Shown here piece after piece: positions 15,834-25,465 of a stretch of 64,000 bases of DNA (its first letter is position 1; each line of letters begins with the position of its first letter). The notes beneath the pieces are model-generated. The model was not told the origin of the DNA. It did no database searches and saw only the letters and a program-made list of their open reading frames with translations. The DNA is taken from assembly GCF_000527175.1 (NCBI RefSeq), contig NZ_AZUR01000001.1, forward strand, positions 2,828,501-2,892,500, given 5' to 3'. Origin of the DNA: Pseudogulbenkiania sp. MAI-1 (GTDB lineage Bacteria > Pseudomonadota > Gammaproteobacteria > Burkholderiales > Chromobacteriaceae). Position numbers and translations under genes: made by a program.

Positions 15834-17667
15834 CGACCTGTCCCTGTCCGTTCGTATCTACGCCGATGCCGCCCGCTATGCGGCAGGCCTGGCTACGGGC
15901 GTGCGGGAGACCAGCAAGTTTGCGGCGAGTGTGAAGCGCGAGCTGGAGTCGGTGAAGGGCTTCATGGGCGGGCTGCATGGACAGCTCACCACGCTGGCCG
16001 GCGGCATCACGGCCCTCAAGGTGGCGGCTGACTCGGCCAACCTGGACAAATCGCTGACCGGCATCCGCCTGACGGCCGAGGCCACCCGCGAGGAGGCCAA
16101 TGCGCTGCGCCAGGACATGTTCCGCATGGCCAAGGATTCCGGCCGCAGCGTGGAGGACCTGAAGGAAGGCTTCAACAACCTGGTGCAGGCCGGGCAGAGC
16201 TGGAAGGCCGCCCGGGAAGAGATCGATGCCACCAACGTGGCCATGGCCGTGACCAATGCCAAGGCCGACAAGCTGACCGGCGCGCTGGGCGTGGCCTCCG
16301 AGTCCTTCCACTTCGACCTGGCACAGCCCGGGAAGGCGCTGCAGCTGCTCGACAAGATGACGGTGGCCGGCCGTAAGGGTAATGCCGAGCTGGAAAACCT
16401 GTCGGACATCTTTGCCCGTGTGGGGCCCAGTGCCAGCAGTGCCGGCATGGGCTTCGACAAGACGCTGGCGTTCATCGAAGGCCTGTCGATGATGGAGCGT
16501 CAGCCGGAGCGCCTGGCAACGCTGGCCGATTCCACGCTGCGCCTGTTTAACAACCTGAACTACATGAAGGATGCCGCCAAGGCGACGGGCGTGAAGTTCT
16601 TCAACGGCGACGGCAGTCGGCGCGATGCGCTGGCCGTCATCGCCGACATCAAGAAGCAGTACGACCAGATCACCACCGACAAGGGCCGTGCCACCTTCCT
16701 GCAGAAGGCCTTCGGCAAGGCCGACCTCGACACGATCAAGGGCATGAAGATCCTGCTGTCGGGCAACACCCTCGACAAAATCAACCAGTTCAGCGGCGAG
16801 ATCGGCGGCGCCGGCGGCACGCTCAAGCGCGACATGGGCAGTGCGATCGACAACGCCGTCGACCAGACCGGCCGGCTGAAGGCCGCGCTGCGTGAGGCGG
16901 CCGACAACTTCGCCCAGCCGATCAACGACACCTTGGCCCAAGTGATCAAGTGGGGCATGGACAGCAAGGACAACGGCGGCCTGGCGCTGAACGGCAAGGA
17001 CATGGTCGGCGGCGCGCTGGCGCTGACTGCCGGCACGGCGCTGGCGGCACGCTACGGCAGCAAGCTGGTGAGCTCGCTGGCCGGCAAGGCTGGCAGTACC
17101 GCCGTCGGTGTAGCCACCGGCAAGGCACTGGAGCAGGCCGCCGGCGTCACGCCGGTGTTCGTGGTGAACATGCCCAACGGTGGTCCCGGTGGTGGTGGAG
17201 CGATCGACGCCGCGGCCGGCGCCGGCGCTGCTGGAATCGCCGGCAAGGTGGCCAGCAAGTGGAAGGTTGGCACGGCTATGGCTGGCGGCTTGCCCCTGAA
17301 GGATTTTCTCAAGCTGGGCGTGGCGGCCGTCAGCACGGCCGCTGCTGCCACTACCGCCTCCGCTGCCGCCGGCTACGGTGTCGGCACTCTCGCCTACAAG
17401 GGCATGGAGGGCACCAAGGCCGGGGATTTCCTGGTCGACAAGGTCGGCGGCGGCATCGCCCGGGTGCTGGCGATGTTCGGTAATGAAGACGCGCGGCGCG
17501 CGGTGGAAATGACCGAGAAGCTGAAGAACACCGACCTGGGCGGCACGCTGACGATCAAGCTGGATACCTCAGGCGTCGCCGGCGTTGTCTCGGCCGAGGT
17601 ACAGGCCAAGCCCAACGATTCCCGCCTGAAATACAACGTGGGCAAAACCATGCAGGGGGCGAACTGA
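15826..17667 (+). CDS. tail tape measure protein
   Basis: This 613-residue protein sets tail length and is threaded inside the tube. The N-terminal part is helical with the TMP motif region (LDKSLTGIRLTAEATREEAN, about 75-95; FRMAKDSGRSVEDLKEGFNN; FHFDLAQPGKALQLLDKM). Hydrophobic Ala/Gly-rich stretches (about 390-430 and 455-525) could be membrane-interacting. It lies after the frameshifted chaperone and before gpN, as in Mu. The length is short, which predicts a fairly short tail. Confidence 0.88.
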   Translation: MSNDLSLSVRIYADAARYAAGLATGVRETSKFAASVKRELESVKGFMGGLHGQLTTLAGGITALKVAADSANLDKSLTGIRLTAEATREEANALRQDMFRMAKDSGRSVEDLKEGFNNLVQAGQSWKAAREEIDATNVAMAVTNAKADKLTGALGVASESFHFDLAQPGKALQLLDKMTVAGRKGNAELENLSDIFARVGPSASSAGMGFDKTLAFIEGLSMMERQPERLATLADSTLRLFNNLNYMKDAAKATGVKFFNGDGSRRDALAVIADIKKQYDQITTDKGRATFLQKAFGKADLDTIKGMKILLSGNTLDKINQFSGEIGGAGGTLKRDMGSAIDNAVDQTGRLKAALREAADNFAQPINDTLAQVIKWGMDSKDNGGLALNGKDMVGGALALTAGTALAARYGSKLVSSLAGKAGSTAVGVATGKALEQAAGVTPVFVVNMPNGGPGGGGAIDAAAGAGAAGIAGKVASKWKVGTAMAGGLPLKDFLKLGVAAVSTAAAATTASAAAGYGVGTLAYKGMEGTKAGDFLVDKVGGGIARVLAMFGNEDARRAVEMTEKLKNTDLGGTLTIKLDTSGVAGVVSAEVQAKPNDSRLKYNVGKTMQGAN

Positions 17668-18866
17668 TGGCTGAGACCCCGCTGCGCCAGGCCTCCTACA
17701 AGGGCGTTGCCTTCCGCGTCGCCGAAACCGACATGGAGGTCGGACGCCGCACCGTCCTCCATGAATACCCGTATCGGGACATCCCCTACGGCGAGGACAT
17801 GGGCCGGGCCGCGCGCGGCTTCACCGTGTCGGCCCTGTTCATCGGCGAGACCGCCCGCGAAGACTCCGACGCGCTGATCGACGTGCTCGAGGTCGGCGGC
17901 GCCGGCACGCTGGTCCACCCCTGGCGCGGCCAGCAGTACGTGCAGCTCGAGCGCCCGGCCCGGGTGCGTTACCCCCGGGCTGTCGGCGGGCGCATCGTCA
18001 TCGAGATGGATCTGCGCGAGTCCGGCGAGAACACCGAGCCGGCAGCACGTGCCGACACTGACGCCCAGCTCGAGGCAGCGGCCGACGACGCCCAGGCCGC
18101 GGCCGATGATGATTTCGCGCTGAGCTGGCTGGAGGACATTGCCGACTATGCCGAGGAAGCCGCCCAGTTGGTGGAGGACACCATGTCCACGCTGGAGAGC
18201 TACCTGGCGCCGCTGGACCGCGCCGAGGCTGCGCTCGATCGCGTGCTGAACGCCGTGCAACGCATCATCGACGCCCCGCTGGTGCTGGTGGGGCGGTTGC
18301 AGACACGGATTCAGAACCTGGTCGGCAAGCTGGACACCCCATTCTCCGGCACCACCGCCTGGCGCAAGCTGCTGCGCGGCAAGGGGCTGAACCCGTGGCA
18401 GCCGGTGGCGGTGCAAGGTTCGCGGCCGGCGTGGACCGAATCCAACCCGTCCCGGAAAACCAGCGAGCTGCCGGCGATGCCGCCGAGCCTCGCCGCCTGG
18501 ACGCGCCGCACCCTGGTGATCGAGGCGGCGCGCACCTTGCCGACGGCGACGTTCACGACCAAGGCGGACGTGCAGACGGCTCGCGCCCAGATCCTCGCCG
18601 CCCTCGACGTGGAGCTGAAGGCCGCGCCGGACGCGCTCTACCCCGCCCTGCAGACGCTGCGCGTGACCGTTGGCGCAACGCTGCAGGCACGCCTTCCCGG
18701 CACCGCCGAGGTGGATACCGTGACCACGGCCGCCACGCTGCCGGCGCTGGTGGTGGCGTACCAGGTGACGGGTACCATCGAGGTGGAGGCCGACCTCGTG
18801 GCGCGAAACGGCGTGCGCCACCCCGGCTTCGTGCCGGCCGGCGACGTGGAGGTGCTACGTGGCTGA
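17667..18866 (+). CDS. Mu gpN-like tail/DNA circularisation protein
   Basis: A 399-residue protein resembles the Mu N family of tail/baseplate hub proteins. The N-terminal signature YKGVAFRVAETDMEVGRRTVLHEYPYRD, then FTVSALFIGE and HPWRGQQYVQLE, is conserved in the family. The middle is helical and acidic (130-200). It lies between the tape measure and the gpP-like hub gene, as in Mu. Its stop overlaps the next GTG start by 8 nt. Confidence 0.85.
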   Translation: MAETPLRQASYKGVAFRVAETDMEVGRRTVLHEYPYRDIPYGEDMGRAARGFTVSALFIGETAREDSDALIDVLEVGGAGTLVHPWRGQQYVQLERPARVRYPRAVGGRIVIEMDLRESGENTEPAARADTDAQLEAAADDAQAAADDDFALSWLEDIADYAEEAAQLVEDTMSTLESYLAPLDRAEAALDRVLNAVQRIIDAPLVLVGRLQTRIQNLVGKLDTPFSGTTAWRKLLRGKGLNPWQPVAVQGSRPAWTESNPSRKTSELPAMPPSLAAWTRRTLVIEAARTLPTATFTTKADVQTARAQILAALDVELKAAPDALYPALQTLRVTVGATLQARLPGTAEVDTVTTAATLPALVVAYQVTGTIEVEADLVARNGVRHPGFVPAGDVEVLRG

Positions 18867-19989
18867 CGTGTGCGAGCTCAAGGTGGGCGGCCAGATCTAC
18901 GGCGGCTGGACCGACATCGAGATCCAGCGCGGGCTGGAACAGGTGTCCGGCCAGTTCTCGCTGCAGGTGACCGAGCGCTGGCCAGGGCAGCCCGAGCCGC
19001 GGCCGATCCGCCCCGGGCAGGCTGGCGTGGTGTCGATCGACGGCGAGCCGGTGCTGACCGGCTGGGTGGACGAGGCCCGCCCGGGCTACGACGCCACGAA
19101 CACCTGGTTCAACGTGGAGGGCCGCGACAAGACCGGCGACCTGATCGACTGCAGCGCCATCTTCCGGTCTGGCCAGTGGAAAGGCGCCAGCCTGAAGCGC
19201 ATCGCCCTCGACCTGCTGGCGGCCTACCGTATCGACGTGGTGGTGGGCCCCCACGCCGAGAAGCGGGCGAACGAGGCGATCGCCTCCTTCCGCCTCGAGG
19301 AGGGCGAGACGGTGTTCGATTGCCTGGAGCGCGCGGCGCGGCTGAAGGCGGTGATGCTGTGGACCGACGGCCGCGGGCGGCTGGTGATCGATCTGCCCGG
19401 CCAGCAGCGCGCCGTCACCGCCTTGGTGGAGGGCGAGAACATCCTGCGCGCCGATCTGACGCTGAGCTGGCACGAGCGCTACAGCCAGTACATCGTCAAA
19501 GGCCAGGCACGCGGCCAGCACAACGCCAAAGGCACGGCCTCCGACACAGTGGTGACACGCCACCGGCCGCTGATCATCCTGGCCGAGGACCAGACGAACG
19601 GCCCCACCGCCCAGCAGCGTGCCGAGTGGGAGCGCACGGTGCGCCAGGGCCGCGCCAACCGCGCCACGATCCGGGTGCAGAGCTGGCGCCAGGGCGGCGA
19701 CGCCGGCCCGCTGTGGGCGCCCGGCCTGCGCGTGCCGGTGACCTCCCCGCGGCTGCGCGTCGATGCCGAGATGCTGATCGCCGGCGTCACCTATCTGAAG
19801 AACGCCCAGGACGGCACGGTGTGCGATCTGGAGATCGCCGACCCGCGCGCCTTCGATCTGCTCTCCGGCATCCGCACCGCCGCGCTCAAGTCCCCCCGCA
19901 CCGGCGACAAGGGGCTGGCCACCGGCAGCGACAAGAAGCAGGGGAAAAAGAAGAGCGACAAGAAGGCCGACGACTGGAGCGACCTGTGA
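18859..19989 (+). CDS. baseplate hub protein (Mu gpP-like)
   Basis: A 376-residue protein of the Mu gp44/gpP hub family, the trimeric base of the spike. Features are VCELKVGGQIYGGWTDIEIQ at the start, then FSLQVTERWPGQ, VVSIDGEPVLTGWVDE and the RDKTGDLIDCS motif. The C-terminus is a Lys/Asp-rich tail (KKQGKKKSDKKADD). It starts with GTG 18859 and shares a GTGA with the next gene. Confidence 0.88.
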   Translation: MADVCELKVGGQIYGGWTDIEIQRGLEQVSGQFSLQVTERWPGQPEPRPIRPGQAGVVSIDGEPVLTGWVDEARPGYDATNTWFNVEGRDKTGDLIDCSAIFRSGQWKGASLKRIALDLLAAYRIDVVVGPHAEKRANEAIASFRLEEGETVFDCLERAARLKAVMLWTDGRGRLVIDLPGQQRAVTALVEGENILRADLTLSWHERYSQYIVKGQARGQHNAKGTASDTVVTRHRPLIILAEDQTNGPTAQQRAEWERTVRQGRANRATIRVQSWRQGGDAGPLWAPGLRVPVTSPRLRVDAEMLIAGVTYLKNAQDGTVCDLEIADPRAFDLLSGIRTAALKSPRTGDKGLATGSDKKQGKKKSDKKADDWSDL

Positions 19990-20582
19990 ACCCGATGCAG
20001 AAACTCCGGCTGATGGTGGCGCGTGGCATCGTCAATCTGGTGAACGACGCCGGCGGCCTGCAGCAGTTGCAGGTCGATGGGCTGGCAGACGAAATCGGCG
20101 ATGAGGTGGAGCGGGTGCAGAACTTCGGCCAAACCGGCCATCCGCCGTCCGGATCCGTGCCGGTGATGGTGGCGGTGGCCGGCAGCCGCGACCACCTGGT
20201 GGCCGTGGCGGTCGACCATGAGGGCAGCCGCCCCAAGAACCTGCAGCCGGGCGAATCGGCCACCTACAACGCCCACGGTGTGCTGTTTCTGTTCGACAAG
20301 GACGGCAACGCCACACTGAACTGCAAGAACTTCATCGTCAACGCGAGCGAAGGGGTGCAAGTCAACACGCCGGCGGCAACGTTCAGCCAGGCCGTCACGG
20401 TGAACGGGCTGTTCAGCTACAAGGCGGGCATGTCCGGTACCGGAGGCGGCGCCGGCACCATCATCAGCGGCGACATCACCCACACCGGCGGCAACCTCAA
20501 ATCCAACGGTGTCATCGTGCACAACCACTACCACATCAACGTTCAGCCCGGCCCGGGCAATTCCGGGGGGCCGGCATCATGA
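19986..20582 (+). CDS. baseplate spike protein (Mu gp45-like)
   Basis: A 198-residue protein corresponds to the membrane-piercing spike. The N-terminal part (LRLMVARGIVNLVNDAGGLQ, DEVERVQNFGQTGHPPSGS) is typical of Mu gp45. The C-terminus has repeated short beta strands and HNHYHINV near the end. Closely spaced histidines in this place coordinate a metal ion at the spike tip in P2-type spikes, so a metal apex is likely. The GTG 19986 overlaps the previous stop; ATG 19995 is an alternative start. Confidence 0.85.
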   Translation: MNPMQKLRLMVARGIVNLVNDAGGLQQLQVDGLADEIGDEVERVQNFGQTGHPPSGSVPVMVAVAGSRDHLVAVAVDHEGSRPKNLQPGESATYNAHGVLFLFDKDGNATLNCKNFIVNASEGVQVNTPAATFSQAVTVNGLFSYKAGMSGTGGGAGTIISGDITHTGGNLKSNGVIVHNHYHINVQPGPGNSGGPAS

Positions 20583-20974
20583 GCACCCGCCTGCTGATCG
20601 ACCTCGCCGAGCCGCTGCCGCTCGAGCTGTTCGCCGACCCGATAGACGCCGCCATCGTGCTGAGCCTGTTCTGCGATGCCCGCGCCCTGCCTCAGGACCA
20701 GCAGGGAGACCCCCGCGGCTGGTGGGGCGATGCGCTGGCCAGCCAGAGCGGCGACCGCTGGGGCGGCCGTCTGTGGCTGCTGGCCCGCCGTGCCAAAAAC
20801 GTGCCGGAAACGCTGCGCCTGGCCGAAGACTACACCCGCGAGGCGCTGCAGTGGCTGCTGGACGATCAGGTCGCGTCGGCGATCGACGTGACCGCCAGCG
20901 CGCTGAGCAGTGAGGCGATGAAGCTCGCCATCACCATCGACGACAAGACACTGGAGGTGCGCTATGCCCATTGA
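20579..20974 (+). CDS. baseplate wedge protein (Mu gp46-like)
   Basis: A 131-residue protein of the GP46 family (gp25-like wedge). The family signature DQQGDPRGWWGDALA, followed by GGRLWLLARR and the helix EDYTREALQWLLDD, is clear. It joins the hub to the sheath start. It overlaps gp45 by 4 nt and gp47 by 11 nt. Confidence 0.88.
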   Translation: MSTRLLIDLAEPLPLELFADPIDAAIVLSLFCDARALPQDQQGDPRGWWGDALASQSGDRWGGRLWLLARRAKNVPETLRLAEDYTREALQWLLDDQVASAIDVTASALSSEAMKLAITIDDKTLEVRYAH

Positions 20975-22061
20975 CAGGCCCACCCTCGCCGAGCTCTCCC
21001 GCCGGGCCGAGGCCGAGCTGCCCCTGGAGACCGCCAGCGAGCCGCTGCGCCGCAACCTGTACACCCCGCTGGCACGTGCCATCGCCGGCGCCGTGCACGG
21101 CCTGTACGGGCACCAGGAGTGGATCACCCGCCAGATCCACCCGCAGGACTCCGACGATGACATCCTGGAGAACGTGCACGCCCCGATCTGGCTACCCGGC
21201 GGCCGCAAGCCCGCGGCTGCCGCCACTGGCAGCATCACCGTCACCGGCACGGCCGGCTACAGCCTGGATCAGGGCGTGACCTTCAACCGCGCCGACGGCC
21301 TGCTGTACGGGCTGACCGATGGCATCATCATCGACGCTGGCGGCAGCACCACAGCCTCGGTGGTGTGCCTGACCGCCGGCGTCAGCGGCAACACCGAACC
21401 CGGCGGCAAACTGCGCCTGACCAACCCGGTATCCGGCATCAACGGTGAAGCCGTGGTGCTGGCGCCGGGACTGTCCGGCGGATCCGACATCGAGGACATC
21501 GAGGAGCTGCGCGGGCGGGTGGTCGAGGCCCGCAGCAACGGCGGCCAGGTGGGCCGCAGCACCGACTGGGAGCTGTGGGCCAAGGAGGTGCCGGGCGTCA
21601 CCCGCGCCTGGTCGGCGCCCAAGCTGCTCGGCCTCGGCAGCATGGTGGTGTACTTCGTGCGCGATGGCGACGCCGACATCTTCCCGGACGCCTCCGAACA
21701 GGCCACCGTGCAGCAACACCTCGAGGCGACCGGCACCCCGATGGGCGACCTGTTCGCCGTGGCGCCGGTGCGCAAGGACATCGATTTCACCATCCAGCTG
21801 TCGCCCGACACGCCGGCCATGCGGGAAGCCGTCAGCAAGGTGCTTGCCGGCGTGCTGACGAAAGAGGCGAGCCCAGTCAAACGCAACGCCACCGGCCAGA
21901 CCGAACTGCCGGTATCCGGCGTCACCATCCCGCGCACCCACTTCACCGAAGCGATTTCCGGCACCGCCGGCGAGTGGGATCACGAGATGCCGCTGCCGGC
22001 CGGCGACGTGGTATGTACCGTGGGCGAGCTGGCCATGCTGGGGACCATCACATGGCTGTGA
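20964..22061 (+). CDS. baseplate J-like protein (Mu gp47-like)
   Basis: A 365-residue protein of the baseplate_J family, forming the wedge core. Key segments are PTLAELSRRAEAEL near the N-terminus, LYGHQEWITRQIHPQDSDDD, the Gly-rich beta region about 80-150 (GTAGYSLDQGVTFNRADG), and SGGSDIEDIEELRGRVVE (about 170-187). The size is close to Mu gp47. It overlaps both neighbours. Confidence 0.9.
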   Translation: MPIDRPTLAELSRRAEAELPLETASEPLRRNLYTPLARAIAGAVHGLYGHQEWITRQIHPQDSDDDILENVHAPIWLPGGRKPAAAATGSITVTGTAGYSLDQGVTFNRADGLLYGLTDGIIIDAGGSTTASVVCLTAGVSGNTEPGGKLRLTNPVSGINGEAVVLAPGLSGGSDIEDIEELRGRVVEARSNGGQVGRSTDWELWAKEVPGVTRAWSAPKLLGLGSMVVYFVRDGDADIFPDASEQATVQQHLEATGTPMGDLFAVAPVRKDIDFTIQLSPDTPAMREAVSKVLAGVLTKEASPVKRNATGQTELPVSGVTIPRTHFTEAISGTAGEWDHEMPLPAGDVVCTVGELAMLGTITWL

Positions 22062-22645
22062 GCGCCGATCGCTACCGCCAGCAGCTGCAGGCGCTGCTGC
22101 CGCCCGGCATCGCCCTGCAGGCCGAGCCGGACAGCGAGCTCGACATCCTGCTGTCGCGGCTGGCTGGCTTCCTGGGTGAGGTCGACGCCAGCGCCCAGAT
22201 CGTGCTGGCCGAGGCCGACCCGCTCCGCGCCCTCAAGCTGCTGCCGGAATGGGAGGCCTCGCTCGGCCTGCCCGACAGCTGCACCGTCGGTGAACAGACC
22301 CTGCTGGCCCGCCAGCAGGCCGTCGTCGCCAAGCTCACCGATACCGGCGGGGCACGCATCCCCCGCTATCTGCGGATCGCCAACGCGCTGGGCTACCCCG
22401 ACGCCACCATCAACCGCTTCAGAGACCACACCTGCGAGCTCACCTGCGAGGACCCTGTCTGCGAAAGGGAGTGGCGTTTCGTTTGGCGGCTCGACCTGCC
22501 TAGTGGAACGCGGCTTGTGGACAGCACCTGCGAATCCGGATGTGAAGAGCCCATCCGCACCTGGGGCGACACCATGCTCGACTGCGTCATTCATCGCGAG
22601 GCACCGGCCACCGGCACGGTGCTGATTTCCTACGGAGGTAACTAA
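22052..22645 (+). CDS. tail protein, DUF2313 / Mu gp48-like
   Basis: A 197-residue protein of the YmfQ/DUF2313 family that connects baseplate wedge and tail fibre. The segments YRQQLQALLPPGIALQ, LLPEWEASLGLPDSC and RQQAVVAKLTDTGG are conserved. The C-terminus has a Cys-rich part (CELTCEDPVCEREW, CESGCEEP) that could bind metal. ATG 22052 gives the longer form; GTG 22058 lies in a GTGA overlap. Confidence 0.85.
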   Translation: MAVSADRYRQQLQALLPPGIALQAEPDSELDILLSRLAGFLGEVDASAQIVLAEADPLRALKLLPEWEASLGLPDSCTVGEQTLLARQQAVVAKLTDTGGARIPRYLRIANALGYPDATINRFRDHTCELTCEDPVCEREWRFVWRLDLPSGTRLVDSTCESGCEEPIRTWGDTMLDCVIHREAPATGTVLISYGGN

Positions 22646-22647
22646 AC

Positions 22648-24702
22648 ATGCAACGTGTATCCGCCAGCCGAAACCCGGCGCTGAATCTGTTCGGCGAGGG
22701 GAAACACGGTTTCAAGGCCGGCAATCCGGCGACGGGGGAACCGGCGACGACGCCGGGGTTTGAGATGTTCAATGCGCTGCAGGAGGAGATCTGCAGTGTG
22801 ATCGAGGGGTTCGGGGGTGCACTCGATCCCGACAAGCGGGACCAGCTTTTTTCGGTCATGAAAGGCGCCGGCCGCGTAATCCACAGCATTTCCGCACTGA
22901 AGGCCCTGAAGAAAACAGCCTCGACGAATGTGTTTGTGACTGGATATTACGAAACCGGCGATGGCGGTGGGGGCGAATATTGGCAGAAATATGAAAATGC
23001 ACCTATAGGGTGGGGTAATAACGGTAGCCGTATCACCTCCGATGATGGTGCGGGGTGGGAGCTGATTGTTCGAGGTAGTGTGAATGTTGATCAATTTGGG
23101 GCGCAGCAAAGTGGATCGGTGGCGATACAAACCGCAATGGATTCCGGTATCAAGTCCATCGTTTTCTCCGGCAAGACGTACACACTGACCGGCAAACTGG
23201 TGGTACCAACCGGCGTTTCGCTGCACTTCGAGCACACCACGCTGGACGGCCATTTCAACGACTTCATGATGACATTTGCCTTCCCGGGAGCGCAGAAGCT
23301 AAGCGGCCATCTCACCCTGACGGACTCCCATGCGGACGTGGTGTCGGCGGCCACTACGCTCACCAAGGGCATCGAGTTCGGGAATACCGGTAGCGCCATT
23401 CATGATCTTGATGCGAAAGCCTGCACGATTTATTGCAGCAAGCTCAAACGCGCCTATTATTTTGGCGAATTCTCATGGACGAATGAATACGGTGTGCTTA
23501 GCAGCTACAACTGCGGAGACGCTGCCACAGAAGCCGTCTACATGCACACGTCTGGTGGTAATGCGCCGCACGACTCGCACTTCGTGCGCCTGGAGGTGAA
23601 AGGAGATAACAATCCGACTTGGAACGGCCAAGGGGCGACGCTACGAGGCGATGGATGCTCTATCGGAAGCCTTCATGTAGAGTCAATTTACGCCAACAAC
23701 GGCACTACATTCTACGGTAGAGGCTGGGCCGTAAATGGCGGCTACGTCGAGAATGTAGGAGGTGCTGCGACCAGCAATACCATCGAGGTAGATTCCGCCG
23801 CAAAAGTTACATTTAGTGGCGTTTTGGTAAATTGTCCGCTTGACCTTAATAGCCGAACACCGCTTGTTGGCTGCCGTTTTTTTAAAAGCGATTTACACAA
23901 AAACGCGACATATATTGAGTGCAAATTTCCCGCCGCAAATCAGCTTATTCTTGATGTCACTAATATCAAATTGCATGAATTCCCGATTTTTAACGGCGGA
24001 TCTACCCCAATTGATTTTTATAGATTTTCTGGGAACTGGAGTGAATACGGACCTGGTTACATTGTCCCGGCCGATTTTGTGGATGTTGACTACTACTCCG
24101 GAAATCACTCTAGGATAATTGACAGTTCAGCATGGAGTGGCAACAGCTTTCTCATGGAGGCTAACGGAGGATATTTGGGTGCCGTGGCATTCAAACTTAA
24201 TCCAATGTTGGTGAACACCAAAGTTCATGCTTGGGCAATTGTCAAAATACCCTCCATCTCAGGAGTTTCGGAAATTCGAGTTGGCGTTGGAGGCGTGATT
24301 GACACAGGCAATTACGACTTAAATAGCCGAACCGTTGTTTACGGCGAGGCCTATGCCGACAAGTGGGTGCTTGTTGTTCTTCCGGACGTTACGGTTTACG
24401 ACAATTCATTTGGAGGGCAGGCATTAATGGTCTTCGAGGGGACGAACGAAACCGCTGGGAATAAGGTATACATCAACGCATTCGGAGTTGAAACCGGAGG
24501 CTGCACGTACAAAAACCTTGGCACCATCAATTCCCCCGAGGCAAAAGCCTATCTGAAGTTGGATGCCCCGCCTACAACTGGAACCTGGTCTGTTGGAGAT
24601 CGTGTTGTCAAGAAAACCCCGGCTATAGGCCAATCGAAGGGATGGACCTGCGCGATAGCAGGGACCCCTGGGACATGGGGCAATGAAGGAAACCTTCAGT
24701 AA
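22648..24702 (+). CDS. tailspike / tail fibre with pectate-lyase-like beta helix
   Basis: This 684-residue receptor-binding protein is the main host-range determinant. Residues 1-85 look like an attachment domain. The segment VFVTGYYETGDGGGGEYWQK (about 93-112) is the usual entry to a pectate-lyase-type beta-helix, which then fills about 140-480. The C-terminus (GTWSVGDRVVKK, WTCAIAGTPGTWGN) resembles a carbohydrate-binding or trimerisation module seen at the ends of such spikes. The AT-rich composition after about 22900, very different from the baseplate genes, suggests exchange by transfer. Confidence 0.82.
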   Translation: MQRVSASRNPALNLFGEGKHGFKAGNPATGEPATTPGFEMFNALQEEICSVIEGFGGALDPDKRDQLFSVMKGAGRVIHSISALKALKKTASTNVFVTGYYETGDGGGGEYWQKYENAPIGWGNNGSRITSDDGAGWELIVRGSVNVDQFGAQQSGSVAIQTAMDSGIKSIVFSGKTYTLTGKLVVPTGVSLHFEHTTLDGHFNDFMMTFAFPGAQKLSGHLTLTDSHADVVSAATTLTKGIEFGNTGSAIHDLDAKACTIYCSKLKRAYYFGEFSWTNEYGVLSSYNCGDAATEAVYMHTSGGNAPHDSHFVRLEVKGDNNPTWNGQGATLRGDGCSIGSLHVESIYANNGTTFYGRGWAVNGGYVENVGGAATSNTIEVDSAAKVTFSGVLVNCPLDLNSRTPLVGCRFFKSDLHKNATYIECKFPAANQLILDVTNIKLHEFPIFNGGSTPIDFYRFSGNWSEYGPGYIVPADFVDVDYYSGNHSRIIDSSAWSGNSFLMEANGGYLGAVAFKLNPMLVNTKVHAWAIVKIPSISGVSEIRVGVGGVIDTGNYDLNSRTVVYGEAYADKWVLVVLPDVTVYDNSFGGQALMVFEGTNETAGNKVYINAFGVETGGCTYKNLGTINSPEAKAYLKLDAPPTTGTWSVGDRVVKKTPAIGQSKGWTCAIAGTPGTWGNEGNLQ

Positions 24703-24716
24703 ACAAAGGAGTAATA

Positions 24717-24968
24717 ATGGCTCTAAGAAAAACCATCGCCCTCCCGATCGGGCTATCAGTCGTGGATGCCTACCATCGTGTCGAATACGCAGAGGTTAGT
24801 AAGGACCAGCTAAGGTTCCAGGTCCGCGCCTATGCATCGGTGGATTTCCCGGCCTGCCACGATGCTCGCTATGTCTGCCCCTATCTGTTAGATGGTGCAA
24901 ACCCGTTGATACAGGCTTATGAGTATCTGAAATCATTGCCGGAATATGCAGGTGCAGTAGATTGCTAA
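24717..24968 (+). CDS. small hypothetical protein after the tailspike
   Basis: An 83-residue protein has a good AGGAG ribosome site 8 nt upstream. It has no recognisable domain, and contains CHDARYVCPYLLDGANPL in the second half. Its place directly after the spike, where fibre chaperones are often found, hints at a spike-assembly or linked function, but nothing in the sequence shows this. Confidence 0.6.
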   Translation: MALRKTIALPIGLSVVDAYHRVEYAEVSKDQLRFQVRAYASVDFPACHDARYVCPYLLDGANPLIQAYEYLKSLPEYAGAVDC

Positions 24969-24969
24969 C

Positions 24970-25314
24970 CTAACTCCACCACCGATCTACCCGTCCCTTG
25001 CTCAGGCCAAACAGATCAGTCACCACAGAGCACAACGGCTCGGGCACGTCCCGGGCCATTTTTATGCACGCTAGAACCAGTGCCGGCGTCCACTTTCTTC
25101 CGGACGGCTCGGGTACATGGTGATCCAGCAGCCAGCGGCAGACCTTGTTGCCGCTGCCGGTTTCCAGATAGAGCCGGAACACCAGGTCATTCAAGCTTTG
25201 AACGGGGGACTCCAAGTGATCGGCCAATGCCGATTTGGTGGCAGCCTCTTTCCGAAGCTCGGCAACCAGCTCGTCGGAGGGGATGAAGCCATAGCCCTCC
25301 ACATCGTGTTTCAT
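24970..25314 (-). CDS. hypothetical protein, convergent with the late operon
   Basis: A 114-residue protein starts at ATG 25314, with GGGAGG about 10 nt upstream on the minus strand. It is helical; the final segment LFGLSKGRVDRWWS is similar to a helix-turn-helix recognition helix. I do not recognise the family. It converges on the 83-residue gene (1-nt gap) and lies opposite late transcription, so it is probably expressed in the lysogen. A longer upstream start at 25404 is less likely, because it would lie in the terminator. Confidence 0.55.
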   Translation of the reverse strand: MKHDVEGYGFIPSDELVAELRKEAATKSALADHLESPVQSLNDLVFRLYLETGSGNKVCRWLLDHHVPEPSGRKWTPALVLACIKMARDVPEPLCSVVTDLFGLSKGRVDRWWS

Positions 25315-25394
25315 CAACTGCCAACCTCCCTGAACGGACGGGCCTTCCGGATCCCGTCGTGAATGAATACCCGCTGCTACGTCCCCCAAACCAG

Positions 25395-25414
25395 AACCCG
25401 CCACACGGCGGGTT
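25395..25414. terminator. terminator between the late operon and luxR
   Basis: AACCCGCC-ACAC-GGCGGGTT is a perfect 8-bp stem followed by TTGGTTTATT, extended by flanking AAACC/GGTTT pairs. It would stop rightward late transcription before luxR and could also act on the minus strand. Confidence 0.8.
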
Positions 25415-25465
25415 TTGGTTTATTGTGTCAGCTGAGCGGAACAGGCTGGCGCAGTACATTTTTTC

